This document shows positions 28,446 to 39,917 of a stretch of 64,000 nt of DNA, one piece after another (the stretch's first letter is position 1; each line of letters starts with the position of its first letter). The stretch is from CALOFP01 sp942492635 (lineage in GTDB: Bacteria > UBP6 > UBA1177 > CALOFP01): NCBI GenBank assembly GCA_942492635.1, contig CALOFP010000002.1, forward strand, positions 310,001 to 374,000, read 5' to 3'. The position numbers were made by a program, and so were the translations under genes. The notes under the pieces were generated by a model. That model was not told where the DNA came from, ran no database searches, and worked only from the letters and a program-made list of their open reading frames with translations.

Positions 28446-28521
28446 GGGGGATTAGCTCAGCTGGGAGAGCACCTGCTTTGCACGCAGGGGGTCAGGAGTT
28501 CGAATCTCCTATCCTCCACCA
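28446..28521 (+). tRNA. tRNA-Ala (TGC)
   Basis: 76 nt including encoded CCA. Acceptor GGGGGAT pairs with ATCCTCC with one G-T. The anticodon loop TTTGCAC reads TGC. It is the second tRNA of the 16S-23S spacer. Confidence 0.96.
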
Positions 28522-28570
28522 TGATTTTTTGTTCTTTTTAAATTTGAACGACGGGAAGTTGGCAATGAGA

Positions 28571-28587
28571 CCAACTCTAGTCTTGAA
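28571..28587 (+). repeat. 5' arm of the 23S rRNA processing stem
   Basis: CCAACTCTAGTCTTGAA is a perfect 17-nt complement of 31540-31556, nearly 3 kb away, bracketing 23S. Confidence 0.8.
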
Positions 28588-28601
28588 AAAGGTAAACGAC
28601 A

Positions 28602-31527
<2,926 letters not shown>

Positions 31528-31539
31528 GTCCTTTACTGA

Positions 31540-31556
31540 TTCAAGACTAGAGTTGG
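31540..31556 (+). repeat. 3' arm of the 23S rRNA processing stem
   Basis: Perfect complement of 28571-28587. Confidence 0.8.
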
Positions 31557-31581
31557 GAGTATTGTTGACTCCCGAAGATTT

Positions 31582-31694
31582 GAGGTGACGATAGCGGAGT
31601 GGAACCACCTGAACCCATCCCGAACTCAGAAGTGAAACGCTCCAGCGCCGATGATACTGCACTCAGTGGGTGTGGGAAAGTAGGTCGTCGCCTC
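31582..31694 (+). rRNA. rrf: 5S ribosomal RNA
   Basis: About 113 nt. Helix I pairs GAGGTGACG with CGTCGCCTC. The conserved core CCCGAACTCAGAAGTGAAAC is present. Confidence 0.95.
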
Positions 31695-31704
31695 TTCTAT
31701 ATTT

Positions 31705-31725
31705 AACCCCCTTTCGGGGGTTTTT
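31705..31725 (+). terminator. Rho-independent terminator of the rRNA operon
   Basis: AACCCCC and GGGGGTT form a 7-bp stem with loop TTTC, followed by T residues. Confidence 0.85.
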
Positions 31726-31841
31726 GTCGTTTCGGGGGGCTCCGGATCTTCTTCGATAAAAAGGAATAGTGCTCTGTTGGGAATTATCAGTGGTTGAATT
31801 TATTAACGAATCAAGAAATCATCAACGCTATTTACAAAAGC

Positions 31842-32279
31842 TCAGAACCTTCCCCACATGTTGAAGTAATGGTAGAAGTTCTTAAGGAATTCTTCTTTAT
31901 CCTTTCCGTAGCTTTCAAGAATTTCCTTTCTATCTTTGCATACAATGAACGCCATCTCTTTTCCTGCTATTTTTGAGATTATGAAGGTGTTTTTCTCACC
32001 CTCTTCGTCAATATAGATGAATTCAGAAAGCTCTTTGTCATACGGTGCTGTGAGATCGAATTTACAGTTCGGACAATAGAAATCGACTTTGGCACCGTTT
32101 TGAATTCGAACGTTTTCAGATAATACACTTCCGCCGAAGTCCTCTTTTTGATGATTGAGCTCAAACATACTTTCTGCTTCGAAGTAGTTTGCTCTCAAAA
32201 TGCCGAAAAGAATAAGTTTTCTTTCTTCCGGCTTGTACAGTGATTTTCCGCAGTTCGGGCAGAGATAATCTTCTGACAT
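31842..32279 (-). CDS. Small zinc-ribbon protein of unknown function
   Basis: 145 residues, no signal peptide. Two CPxC knuckles, CPNCGKSL near residue 7 and CPNCKFDL near 70, can form one zinc ribbon. The rest is acidic and unremarkable. I chose the ATG at 32279 because GGAGGG lies 5 nt upstream; the longer version would start inside that site's leader. It faces the rRNA operon terminator. No family is recognised beyond the zinc site. Confidence 0.75.
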   Translation of the reverse strand: MSEDYLCPNCGKSLYKPEERKLILFGILRANYFEAESMFELNHQKEDFGGSVLSENVRIQNGAKVDFYCPNCKFDLTAPYDKELSEFIYIDEEGEKNTFIISKIAGKEMAFIVCKDRKEILESYGKDKEEFLKNFYHYFNMWGRF

Positions 32280-32404
32280 TGTTCCCTCCATAATAAACAT
32301 ATAAAAATATTATAAAGCACCCTTTGATCAGGTGCAAGGAAGGGTTTGCTCGAAGCCATTTACAGGATGGGATAAGAAAACTGTTCGAAATTTGAATTTT
32401 TCTT

Positions 32405-33862
32405 CTATTTTAATGTGAGATCATCAACATCGACACCGAGAAGTGTTGAGATGTTGTGGATAGAAATGATGTACTTGTAACGATTTGATATATACGATGT
32501 CTTAGCTTTTGTCAGAGTCAAACGCGCTGAAAGAAGATCTGTTTCGGTGGTAAGTTTTTCTCCGTACTTCTCCTCCTCAATACGAACATTTTCTTCTGAC
32601 GCACTTATTTGAGATTCTGATATTTCAATATCCTTTTCGATTACGAGGATATCGCTGTGAAGTTTTGCAGTCTGAAGCTGCATGCTTTTTTTGGAATCGA
32701 TATTTTTTAGTTTTGTAATGATCTTATCTTTTTTCGCGAGGGAGTAGCTTTTTAAGTTAGAAATAAGATCAAATCCGATATTCCAGGTTGCAACACCTCC
32801 GAAGAAGAAGGTGCCCTCAGGCATGAGAATGTTGCTGTCCCAATCCCTTTTGTATCCTGCCGTTAGCGCAAGAGTCGGGATAAGAGGTTGTATTGCAACA
32901 GACCTCAGGTCGTCTTTTACTTCATCGTAGAGGTTCAGGATTTTGAACTCTTTTCGTCTTTCATTCTGAATTTCGTAGAGTTCAACCAGCGATTTCTGAA
33001 AAGAAATATCCATATCTGAAGGTTTTTCAAGGGAAAAATCATCAATGTCAATATTAATTAATAGAGATATTGCTGTCTTGACGACATTTTTTTTCCCTGT
33101 TATCTCCTGCTTTTCTCTCGCAACTTTTGCTATCTCAATTTCTATCTTAAGCACAGATCTTTTATCACTCAATCCGGCATCAACAAATGTCTGAGCCTTT
33201 TCCCTGTAACGTTTGAGCTGAGCTTCAGTTTCATCAAGAAGTTTTTCGATTTCAGACAACATATTGTAGGTGTAGTAGAAATCGGTCATTTTACCTGTTG
33301 TTGAATCTTTTGTAAGTTGTGCTTTAAGTTTCTCTATTTCAACGGTCAGATGTTTTGCATGGTGACCTTTGTATACGCTCCAGAGGGGCGTTATCGGTTG
33401 TACAGCTTTAATTTCGAGTGTTCTCGATTTGTCAGGTAGGGAAATCGTGGTGTCGTAGGCGGAAAGTGATGATTTTGCCATTTGTCTAACGGTCTCTTCG
33501 AGTGCGTCTTCCATTCCTGGAGGGACAGTTCCGCCAGGTAAACCACTAACGATCCCTTCTCTTATTTGGTCAAGTATCTCTTTTCGAGGCTCATAGGCTT
33601 CGGAAAAGGCGAGATCGAGTGATTCAGCTTCCGGGCAGTATTCGAGGAAGAGGTACTTGAATTCAATGGTCGCAGAAGGGAAATAACGCCAGAATGTAGA
33701 GTCTCTGTCATCTTCAGCCTTTTTCACAGTTAACTCTGCCGCTCTTATCTTTTCACTTTCCTTCAGCGCACGGCCGATACAGTCATCAAGAGAGAGCGTT
33801 TCTGCGATGGCAAGTAAAGGTAATATTAATATCGAACATAGTATAAGATTTTTGATTTTCAA
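32405..33862 (-). CDS. TolC-family outer-membrane efflux protein
   Basis: 485 residues with a signal peptide ending near residue 20 (AIA before ETLSLDDCI). The opening LSLDDCIGRALKES is typical of the OEP/TolC repeats. Two long helical segments with alternating hydrophobic spacing and a second repeat (YGEKLTTETDLLSARLTLTKAKTSY) follow. TolC-like proteins form the trimeric outer-membrane exit of tripartite pumps or type I secretion. No inner-membrane pump or adaptor is adjacent. The start is TTG, 5 nt after GGGAGGT. Confidence 0.82.
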   Translation of the reverse strand: MKIKNLILCSILILPLLAIAETLSLDDCIGRALKESEKIRAAELTVKKAEDDRDSTFWRYFPSATIEFKYLFLEYCPEAESLDLAFSEAYEPRKEILDQIREGIVSGLPGGTVPPGMEDALEETVRQMAKSSLSAYDTTISLPDKSRTLEIKAVQPITPLWSVYKGHHAKHLTVEIEKLKAQLTKDSTTGKMTDFYYTYNMLSEIEKLLDETEAQLKRYREKAQTFVDAGLSDKRSVLKIEIEIAKVAREKQEITGKKNVVKTAISLLINIDIDDFSLEKPSDMDISFQKSLVELYEIQNERRKEFKILNLYDEVKDDLRSVAIQPLIPTLALTAGYKRDWDSNILMPEGTFFFGGVATWNIGFDLISNLKSYSLAKKDKIITKLKNIDSKKSMQLQTAKLHSDILVIEKDIEISESQISASEENVRIEEEKYGEKLTTETDLLSARLTLTKAKTSYISNRYKYIISIHNISTLLGVDVDDLTLK

Positions 33863-34229
33863 TGCGGACCTCCCGGTGGTGTCGAATAGAGCGGAAATGG
33901 TGAAAGTGATGGAGGTGGTAAATTAATTAACATTAAAAATTTTTCCTCCTCTTCGAAAATATATGCTTTTCTTTCATGAAATATATTTGCAATTCCTAAT
34001 TCTGACGGGCAGAATTTTCAAGTAGTGATTCATCGATAGCATACTTGGGATTCTATGATTAAAATATCATAATTGATGCTATCTTTAAAAAAAATGATGT
34101 CAAGCTAAAATGAAACTTTGACTTGAAAAATATGGCATGATATTATCATGGGCATGACAAATCGTTGAGAAATTTGTTGTTTTCAAAAATGTTGCAGCCA
34201 TTTCAATTAGATATGAATGGGAGGGGAGA
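33863..34229. other. Divergent intergenic region
   Basis: AT-rich, between the divergent TolC-like and receptor-like genes. The + strand promoter is clear (34118-34146); none was clear for the - strand. No gene was seen. Confidence 0.5.
34118..34146 (+). promoter_or_regulatory. Promoter for the TonB-receptor-like gene
   Basis: TTGACT (34118-34123), a 17-nt spacer and TATTAT (34141-34146), giving a leader of about 75 nt. Confidence 0.65.
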
Positions 34230-37016
34230 ATGAGACAGTCAATTCTCGTTATTCTTGTGGTCTCTCTACTACTTTTTTCTTCAAACGCCTTCGGTAAGAA
34301 AAAATTCGAGCCGGACACCATAGGTAAGAAGAAAACCGAGGAGGTGGAAAAGAAGGAAGAGAAGAAAAAGGCCGAAAAGAAGGTAAAGAAGAAAAAAGCG
34401 AAGAAAAAGGTGGTAAAGAAGGCAAAAAAGAAGAAGGCCGTAAAGGTCCCCGAAAAGGTTGAAAAGAAAACCGTAAAGGCTCCAGCTGAACCGAGAAAGA
34501 GTCCTGCAAAGGAAAAGAAGGCTGTTGGTGGCAGAGACGTTGAAAAGGTAACCCGAAAACCTGCACTTCCAGCTAAGGCTATCGATGAGAAAAAAACGCT
34601 GAAATCAGTGGAGAAGAAAGATAAGGCTCCTGGAGAAAGGAAAGTCGAAGCGCCTGTTAAGTCCGAAGAAGCTGATAAGGCTGCAAAGAAGGATAAGCCG
34701 TCACTGGGAGTTGAAAAGAAGGTTTCTAAAGTTGAAGAGGAGAAAAAAGGAGCTGTCAGCGAGAATATTCTATTCGTTGGATCTGTCGTTGACGCAGTTA
34801 CCGGAAAACCGATAGTCGGTGCAGTTATCAGGACAGAGGTTTTTCCATATCCTGCAAGGAGTAGAAAAGACGGTTCTTTTGTCTATATCACAAAGCTTAA
34901 AAAGGGAAATCACACAGTAGAAATAAGTCTGGCAGGATATAAAAAATACAATAAGCAAGTGAATTTCACAGGTGAAAAAAGTGAAATACGTTTCTTCCTT
35001 ATTCCTGAAAACGCCAAGGGTGATTCCTACAGCTCAATAGAGCAGAGAGTGGCAAAGGCAGCTCCAGCTCCCGTTGTAAAAACGAAAGCTGTTGAAAAAC
35101 CTGCACAAAAGGTGACCGAAAAGAAAGAAAAACCGGAAAAGATTGAAAAAGTTGTTGAAAAGAAACCTGTTCCGGAAAAAGAGAAAGCGGTTACTGGGAA
35201 AAAAGAAAAGATTTTCGGTGTGGATCACATTAGGAATCAGGCAGGGATCGAAGCACTGCCTCCTTCAAGGTCACACGATTCTGGGCTCGTAATTTCGGGA
35301 TCAGGTACCAACGCCGTATATATCGGGAATCACCAGTTTCCCATACTGTTTCACCCTGTTTCCGGTAGATCCATAGTCGCTGCAGAAGAACTTGCAAATG
35401 TTAACCTTTATCGTTCAGGTTACTCATCGGACTATCTGGATTCGAATGGTGCTGTCATAACCGGAAACTTCGAGGCAAGAGACGTAGAAGGTTTTCGCGG
35501 TAGGTACGATGTGGCTTTGGATTCGGGCTCCTTCACCGGCTATGTAGGAATTTCTAAAAATGACTACCTCTCTTTCGGTATTCAAAGCGGATACGGTGGT
35601 ATTTACTCGAAGGTTCTTTATGATGAAAAGAGCTTTACCCTTTATCCCGATTATCACGACGGATTCGTTTTCTACCGTCACCGTTTTTCGAGCAGAAATG
35701 AAGTAAAGGTCTACAATATCGATGCTTATTATTCCACCAGAGTTGAGGAGAACAGTTCCGGTAAGCCACTCATAATGGCTAGAGGTTTTCAGAATGGGCG
35801 CTCTCTTTTCACTCAAACTGTTGCAGAGTGGAAATTATCAGGAGATCTTTTTGAAAACAGCGCCTCGATCATGTTCGGAACGAGAGCTGACAGATACGAG
35901 CTTACAAACGATACGGAATTCGCATACAACTCTTATAATGTCGAATTGGCAGATCGCTTTACCTACGAAATAAATGGAAATAACATTTTGAAGGCCGGAA
36001 TCGCTATTGAAGGCAGATTTTTCAATGTTGAACATGAAGGATTCCTTCCTAAAAATGAAGGTGAATTCGGCTCCGTGAAATACAAAACAGGCGAAGATGA
36101 AAGCGAAAAAGCACTCTACCCGTCACTTTCCCTGGGATACGATTTCAAGTGGAGGGAACTTAGGGTTGAGCCGGGTGTTGTCTATCTTCCTGATCCCCAC
36201 AATGAGAAATTCGGTGTCGACGTGTTGGATCCGAGGGTTCGTCTCAGCTACGACCTGCCGGTAAATGTTACCCTCATGGGAGGTGCGGGACTCTATTCGT
36301 TACGGCCCAAGTTTTATGAAAGTTTCGATAAGTGGGGCCGCAAAGGATTGAAACCGGAGCGAGCTCTCCATGTGATGGGGGGAGGAAAATGGACTTCCGC
36401 AGAGATGATCGGAATTGATGCTTCAATTTTTTATCGACACCTTTTCAATCTCATTTATAGAAGTGCTGATCCCGAAGAGGGATTTGAGAACAGCGGAGAC
36501 GGTAAAATCTTCGGTGGTAACATTTCGGTTTCGGTTAAAAGAGGGAAAAACCTCTCAGGTTCCATCGGATATTCCTTTTCGAGGAGTTTGGTGACGCCGA
36601 ATCAGGCTTCAGACGAAAGATCGAGCGATCTGGATATTCCTCACCACCTGTTTGTCACGGGAAGCTACCTCTTGGGCGACGTATGGAAATTCGAAGGGCG
36701 TCTTGATCTAAAATCGGGACTTCCTGTTGCAGATATAGACGGATCCATATTCAGCGGGAATGAGGGATACTACACGCCTGTTGTAGATGAGGTGAACGGT
36801 AAGAGACTTCCATTCCGCCATTCCCTTGCTGTTAAGGTATCCAGAAAAATCGATATTTCAAAGATGCCTCTATGGGTTTATGCCGATATAACGGGTCTTT
36901 GGGGTTTGGCTGGTGGATCTGTTGTGGACAGGGCCTATACGGTCGATTACTCCGATTCAACTGACATATCGGCATTTCCGATGAGGGCGGTTGTCGGTGC
37001 TAAAGGTGATTTTTAA
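34230..37016 (+). CDS. TonB-dependent-receptor-like outer-membrane protein with long lysine-rich linkers
   Basis: 928 residues. Signal peptide about 1-22. Residues about 23-176 are a Lys/Glu/Ala/Pro-rich stretch with many KK runs. Residues 177-260 form a carboxypeptidase-regulatory-like beta domain (GSVVDAVTGKPIVGAVI, then SRKDGSFVYI). A second Lys/Pro-rich linker spans about 261-328. A plug-like segment (about 335-420, with VISGSGTNAVYIGN and ANVNLYRSGYSSDYL) leads into a barrel ending in GAKGDF. No classic TonB box was found. This is the Oar/receptor type of architecture apart from the linkers. The lipoprotein at 37029 follows within 12 nt. The ligand is unknown. Confidence 0.78.
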   Translation: MRQSILVILVVSLLLFSSNAFGKKKFEPDTIGKKKTEEVEKKEEKKKAEKKVKKKKAKKKVVKKAKKKKAVKVPEKVEKKTVKAPAEPRKSPAKEKKAVGGRDVEKVTRKPALPAKAIDEKKTLKSVEKKDKAPGERKVEAPVKSEEADKAAKKDKPSLGVEKKVSKVEEEKKGAVSENILFVGSVVDAVTGKPIVGAVIRTEVFPYPARSRKDGSFVYITKLKKGNHTVEISLAGYKKYNKQVNFTGEKSEIRFFLIPENAKGDSYSSIEQRVAKAAPAPVVKTKAVEKPAQKVTEKKEKPEKIEKVVEKKPVPEKEKAVTGKKEKIFGVDHIRNQAGIEALPPSRSHDSGLVISGSGTNAVYIGNHQFPILFHPVSGRSIVAAEELANVNLYRSGYSSDYLDSNGAVITGNFEARDVEGFRGRYDVALDSGSFTGYVGISKNDYLSFGIQSGYGGIYSKVLYDEKSFTLYPDYHDGFVFYRHRFSSRNEVKVYNIDAYYSTRVEENSSGKPLIMARGFQNGRSLFTQTVAEWKLSGDLFENSASIMFGTRADRYELTNDTEFAYNSYNVELADRFTYEINGNNILKAGIAIEGRFFNVEHEGFLPKNEGEFGSVKYKTGEDESEKALYPSLSLGYDFKWRELRVEPGVVYLPDPHNEKFGVDVLDPRVRLSYDLPVNVTLMGGAGLYSLRPKFYESFDKWGRKGLKPERALHVMGGGKWTSAEMIGIDASIFYRHLFNLIYRSADPEEGFENSGDGKIFGGNISVSVKRGKNLSGSIGYSFSRSLVTPNQASDERSSDLDIPHHLFVTGSYLLGDVWKFEGRLDLKSGLPVADIDGSIFSGNEGYYTPVVDEVNGKRLPFRHSLAVKVSRKIDISKMPLWVYADITGLWGLAGGSVVDRAYTVDYSDSTDISAFPMRAVVGAKGDF

Positions 37017-37028
37017 AAGGAGGTGGAT

Positions 37029-37913
37029 ATGAAAAGATTACTTTTTTTCTCTGTGCTGCTTTTTTTCTTCGCAGCATGTGAGGATAACTCCCTGCCTCCC
37101 GAATCCGAGGTCGGAGGGAAGCGAATCCTTGCTGTAAAGGTGACCAATCCGGTTGTTAAACCTGGAGAACTTGTCCGTTTCGAGCTTCTGGCGGGAGGTC
37201 GGGACGTTGAGAAGTGTTACGATTCCGAAGTTGTTTTCAATGTCGGTAATATTACAAAACCTGTTGAATATGGTATGGCTGCTCAATTCCAGTTGCCTTC
37301 CGTTCAGAATCTCCAGGAATTTCTTCCTGGAGAACTCGTATCCTCTTTTAACGAAGTCGGTGCCGTAGATGTTCCCCTGAACGGGACTTATCGATGTGTG
37401 GATGACAAGGGGAATGAGACATATTCCCTTGAGGCAAGGAAAACGTTTCTCCTGGTCAAGGAGGAACTGTTCCAAAGCCGAAGTGAGTTGAACCCTGAAA
37501 TAAAAAAGGTTGAAACAACATTGCAATCGGTTCCTGAGATCGAAGATAACGGAGTTGTCGTCGTAGGCGCAGCTGATGCCGGGACAGAGATCTCCTTTTC
37601 GGCCGTACTTGATAAAACAGAGGGACGATCCTTCTCCTGGTTTGTTTCGACTCAGAGTGATGCGGCGGACTTTCCCTCCATCAGCGGAGCCGATAGTGGC
37701 ATCCTGAAGGTTTCCGCAAAGAAGGGGGTTTACGTCGTATACCTTGTTGTAAAAGATGGCTTGATCGCAACAGATTTCATCTCTTTCGTTCTTGCTGTAG
37801 ACAGTGAATATAAGCCTGACGACGGTGACGATGGTCAGGATTCGGTTGACGAAGATCAGGATGAGGAGGTTGCGGATAACCTGGAAAACGATTCGGACTC
37901 TGTTCTGAAGTAG
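37029..37913 (+). CDS. Lipoprotein with Ig/PKD-like beta modules and acidic tail
   Basis: 294 residues. Lipobox FAAC near residue 17. The middle has two segments that look like Ig/PKD beta sandwiches (ILAVKVTNPVVKPGELVRF; VGAADAGTEISFSAVLD). The last 30 residues are mostly Asp/Glu. The ATG at 37029 follows AGGAGGTG; a GTG at 37023 inside that site is rejected. It is co-transcribed with the upstream receptor-like gene and may be its surface or periplasmic partner, an inference from position only. Confidence 0.75.
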   Translation: MKRLLFFSVLLFFFAACEDNSLPPESEVGGKRILAVKVTNPVVKPGELVRFELLAGGRDVEKCYDSEVVFNVGNITKPVEYGMAAQFQLPSVQNLQEFLPGELVSSFNEVGAVDVPLNGTYRCVDDKGNETYSLEARKTFLLVKEELFQSRSELNPEIKKVETTLQSVPEIEDNGVVVVGAADAGTEISFSAVLDKTEGRSFSWFVSTQSDAADFPSISGADSGILKVSAKKGVYVVYLVVKDGLIATDFISFVLAVDSEYKPDDGDDGQDSVDEDQDEEVADNLENDSDSVLK

Positions 37914-37968
37914 GATAAATATCTCTCTGAAATCATCCCGATAGGTCCGGTTCGGACCAAAATAAATG

Positions 37969-37997
37969 TTGACTGAAACGGTAAAAGTAAATATATT
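37969..37997 (+). promoter_or_regulatory. Promoter for the small lipoprotein and the lysS-bamA operon
   Basis: TTGACT (37969-37974), a 17-nt spacer and TATATT (37992-37997), about 30 nt before the lipoprotein start. A GC-rich 6-bp hairpin (37944-37958) lies just upstream. Confidence 0.7.
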
Positions 37998-38026
37998 ATT
38001 GCGAATTTTTGTTCAGGGAGGCAAAA

Positions 38027-38383
38027 ATGAAGAGGTACTTTTTTATTACGTGTATGATTGCAGTTCTCGTCGGCTTACCTGTTTCATGTTCTAAAAAGAA
38101 AAGTGAAACAAAAGAGAGTGGTGAGGTAATGTTGAAAAAGGGTTCAATGAAGACTCTTCTCAATACCAAGACCCAGAGAAAGCTCAACCTCAAGGCGTTG
38201 AATATTATGAAGCTCAACAAGAAGGTGATGCACGCGAACAAAAGCGATTCTAACAAGGAAGGGAGTAAAATTCCTTCCAGAAGAGTAGAAAATGCCCCGA
38301 TATTCAAACTGAATAAAAATCTGATGAAAGGAATTCATAACAGCAAGGCTGTCGCCCCGAAGGGTGGATCTGTAAAGAAATAA
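38027..38383 (+). CDS. Small basic lipoprotein
   Basis: 118 residues. Lipobox PVSC near residue 21. The mature part is unusually basic (many Lys, Asn, Met) and has no recognised domain. GGGAGG lies 5 nt before the ATG. The lysS start is 19 nt after the stop, so it appears to head the lysS/lol/bam transcript. A peptidoglycan- or LPS-binding role would suit the charge but is not shown. Confidence 0.7.
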   Translation: MKRYFFITCMIAVLVGLPVSCSKKKSETKESGEVMLKKGSMKTLLNTKTQRKLNLKALNIMKLNKKVMHANKSDSNKEGSKIPSRRVENAPIFKLNKNLMKGIHNSKAVAPKGGSVKK

Positions 38384-38402
38384 CATATATCTGGAGATTC
38401 TG

Positions 38403-39917
38403 ATGAGTGAAGAGAGCAGGATTGTAAAGGAAGAGAACGAAATTATCCAAAAGAGAAAGGAAAAGATAGAGAAACTGAGAGAGATGGGAGTCCATCCCTA
38501 CTCAAACGATAAAAAACCAGACATCACAGTAGAGGCTTTCAAGTCTCTTTATGGTGAATGGGAGAAGGAGAAACTCGAGCAGACCGGAAAAGAAGAGCGT
38601 CACCAGATAGCCGGTCGTCTTATGGGACTCCGCGTAATGGGTAAGCTGGCCTTCGGTCATATCAAGGATGAGACAGGAAGGATTCAGGTTGTCTTTACCA
38701 AGGACACCATGGGTGAATCTTTTAAACTCTTTAAGAAATCGCTCGATATAGGCGATATCGTATGGGTGAAGGGTGAACCTTTTGTGACTAGGACCGGAGA
38801 GATTTCCATCCTTGTGTATGATTACCAGCTTTTGACAAAGAATGTTCGTCCGCTGCCGGAGAAGTTCCACGGTCTTACGGACAAGGAGATTCGTTACCGT
38901 CAGCGCTATCTCGACATGATCATGAACGACGATGTACGTGAATCTTTTGTGAAACGAACAAAGATTATCGCCTTCATCAGAAATTACATGAACCAGGCAG
39001 GTTTCCTTGAGGTGGAGACTCCAATGATGCACCCACTTGTTAGCGGAGCATCGGCCCGTCCGTTTATCACCCACCATAACGCGCTCGATATGCCGCTCTA
39101 TATGCGAATAGCTCCGGAGTGTTACCTGAAACGTCTTCTGGTAGGCGGCATGGGAAAGGTTTATGAGATAAACCGTTCATTCAGAAACGAGGGTATGGAT
39201 GTTCGTCATAATCCCGAGTTTACAATGATGGAATTTTATTGGCCCTTCGCTACATATGAAGATCAGATAAGATTTACAGAAGAGATGATTTCATCTCTCT
39301 CTGAGGAAATAACAGGATCAAAGAAGATTACATACCAGGGTAAGGAAATAGATTTTACAGGACCATGGGATCGCATGTCGATTCACGAGTCTCTTGTTCG
39401 CTACGGGGTATGTACGGAAGAGGATATGGCCGACATCGATTCGATTCGTGCCGTTGCAAAAAGACACGGACTTGAGATTGCCGATGATAAGAATGCATCC
39501 TATTTCAAGATTCTCATGGAACTCTTCGATGAGAAGGTTGAAGAGCATCTGTGGAATCCCACTTTCATTACGCACTATCCCACAGAGATCAGTCCTCTCG
39601 CCCGCAGGAACGATGAGAACCCGGACTACACCGACAGATTCGAGCTCTTCATTGCAGGCAGAGAGCTTTCCAATGCATTTTCGGAACAGAACGATCCTCA
39701 GGCCCAGTTAGAGGCTTTCCAGAAGCAGGTTGAGGCCAAGGCTGCCGGAGACGACGAGGCGATAGATATGGATACCGATTTCATCAGAGCGCTGGAATAT
39801 GGAATGCCGCCGGCTGCGGGACAGGGAATAGGAATCGATCGTCTGGTAATGCTTCTCACCGATGCAGCAAGTATCAGAGACGTACTCCTCTTTCCAGCCA
39901 TGAGGCCTGAGAAGTGA
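38403..39917 (+). CDS. lysS: Lysyl-tRNA synthetase, class II
   Basis: 504 residues charging tRNA-Lys. The N-terminal anticodon-binding OB fold covers about residues 60-170. Class II motif 2 reads RSFRNEGMDVRHNPEFTMME and motif 3 reads GIGIDRLVMLLT near the C-terminus, followed by VLLFPAMRPE. The length is typical. The stop overlaps the lolC/E GTG start (GTGA), so translation is coupled to lipoprotein export genes, an arrangement seen in several diderm genomes. Confidence 0.96.
   Translation: MSEESRIVKEENEIIQKRKEKIEKLREMGVHPYSNDKKPDITVEAFKSLYGEWEKEKLEQTGKEERHQIAGRLMGLRVMGKLAFGHIKDETGRIQVVFTKDTMGESFKLFKKSLDIGDIVWVKGEPFVTRTGEISILVYDYQLLTKNVRPLPEKFHGLTDKEIRYRQRYLDMIMNDDVRESFVKRTKIIAFIRNYMNQAGFLEVETPMMHPLVSGASARPFITHHNALDMPLYMRIAPECYLKRLLVGGMGKVYEINRSFRNEGMDVRHNPEFTMMEFYWPFATYEDQIRFTEEMISSLSEEITGSKKITYQGKEIDFTGPWDRMSIHESLVRYGVCTEEDMADIDSIRAVAKRHGLEIADDKNASYFKILMELFDEKVEEHLWNPTFITHYPTEISPLARRNDENPDYTDRFELFIAGRELSNAFSEQNDPQAQLEAFQKQVEAKAAGDDEAIDMDTDFIRALEYGMPPAAGQGIGIDRLVMLLTDAASIRDVLLFPAMRPEK

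Noticed and set aside
37944..37958. GC-rich hairpin GGTCCG/CGGACC after the 37029 lipoprotein gene
   Set aside because: Considered as a terminator, but it is followed by AAAATAAATG rather than a T-run in the + direction; kept only as a note beside the promoter.
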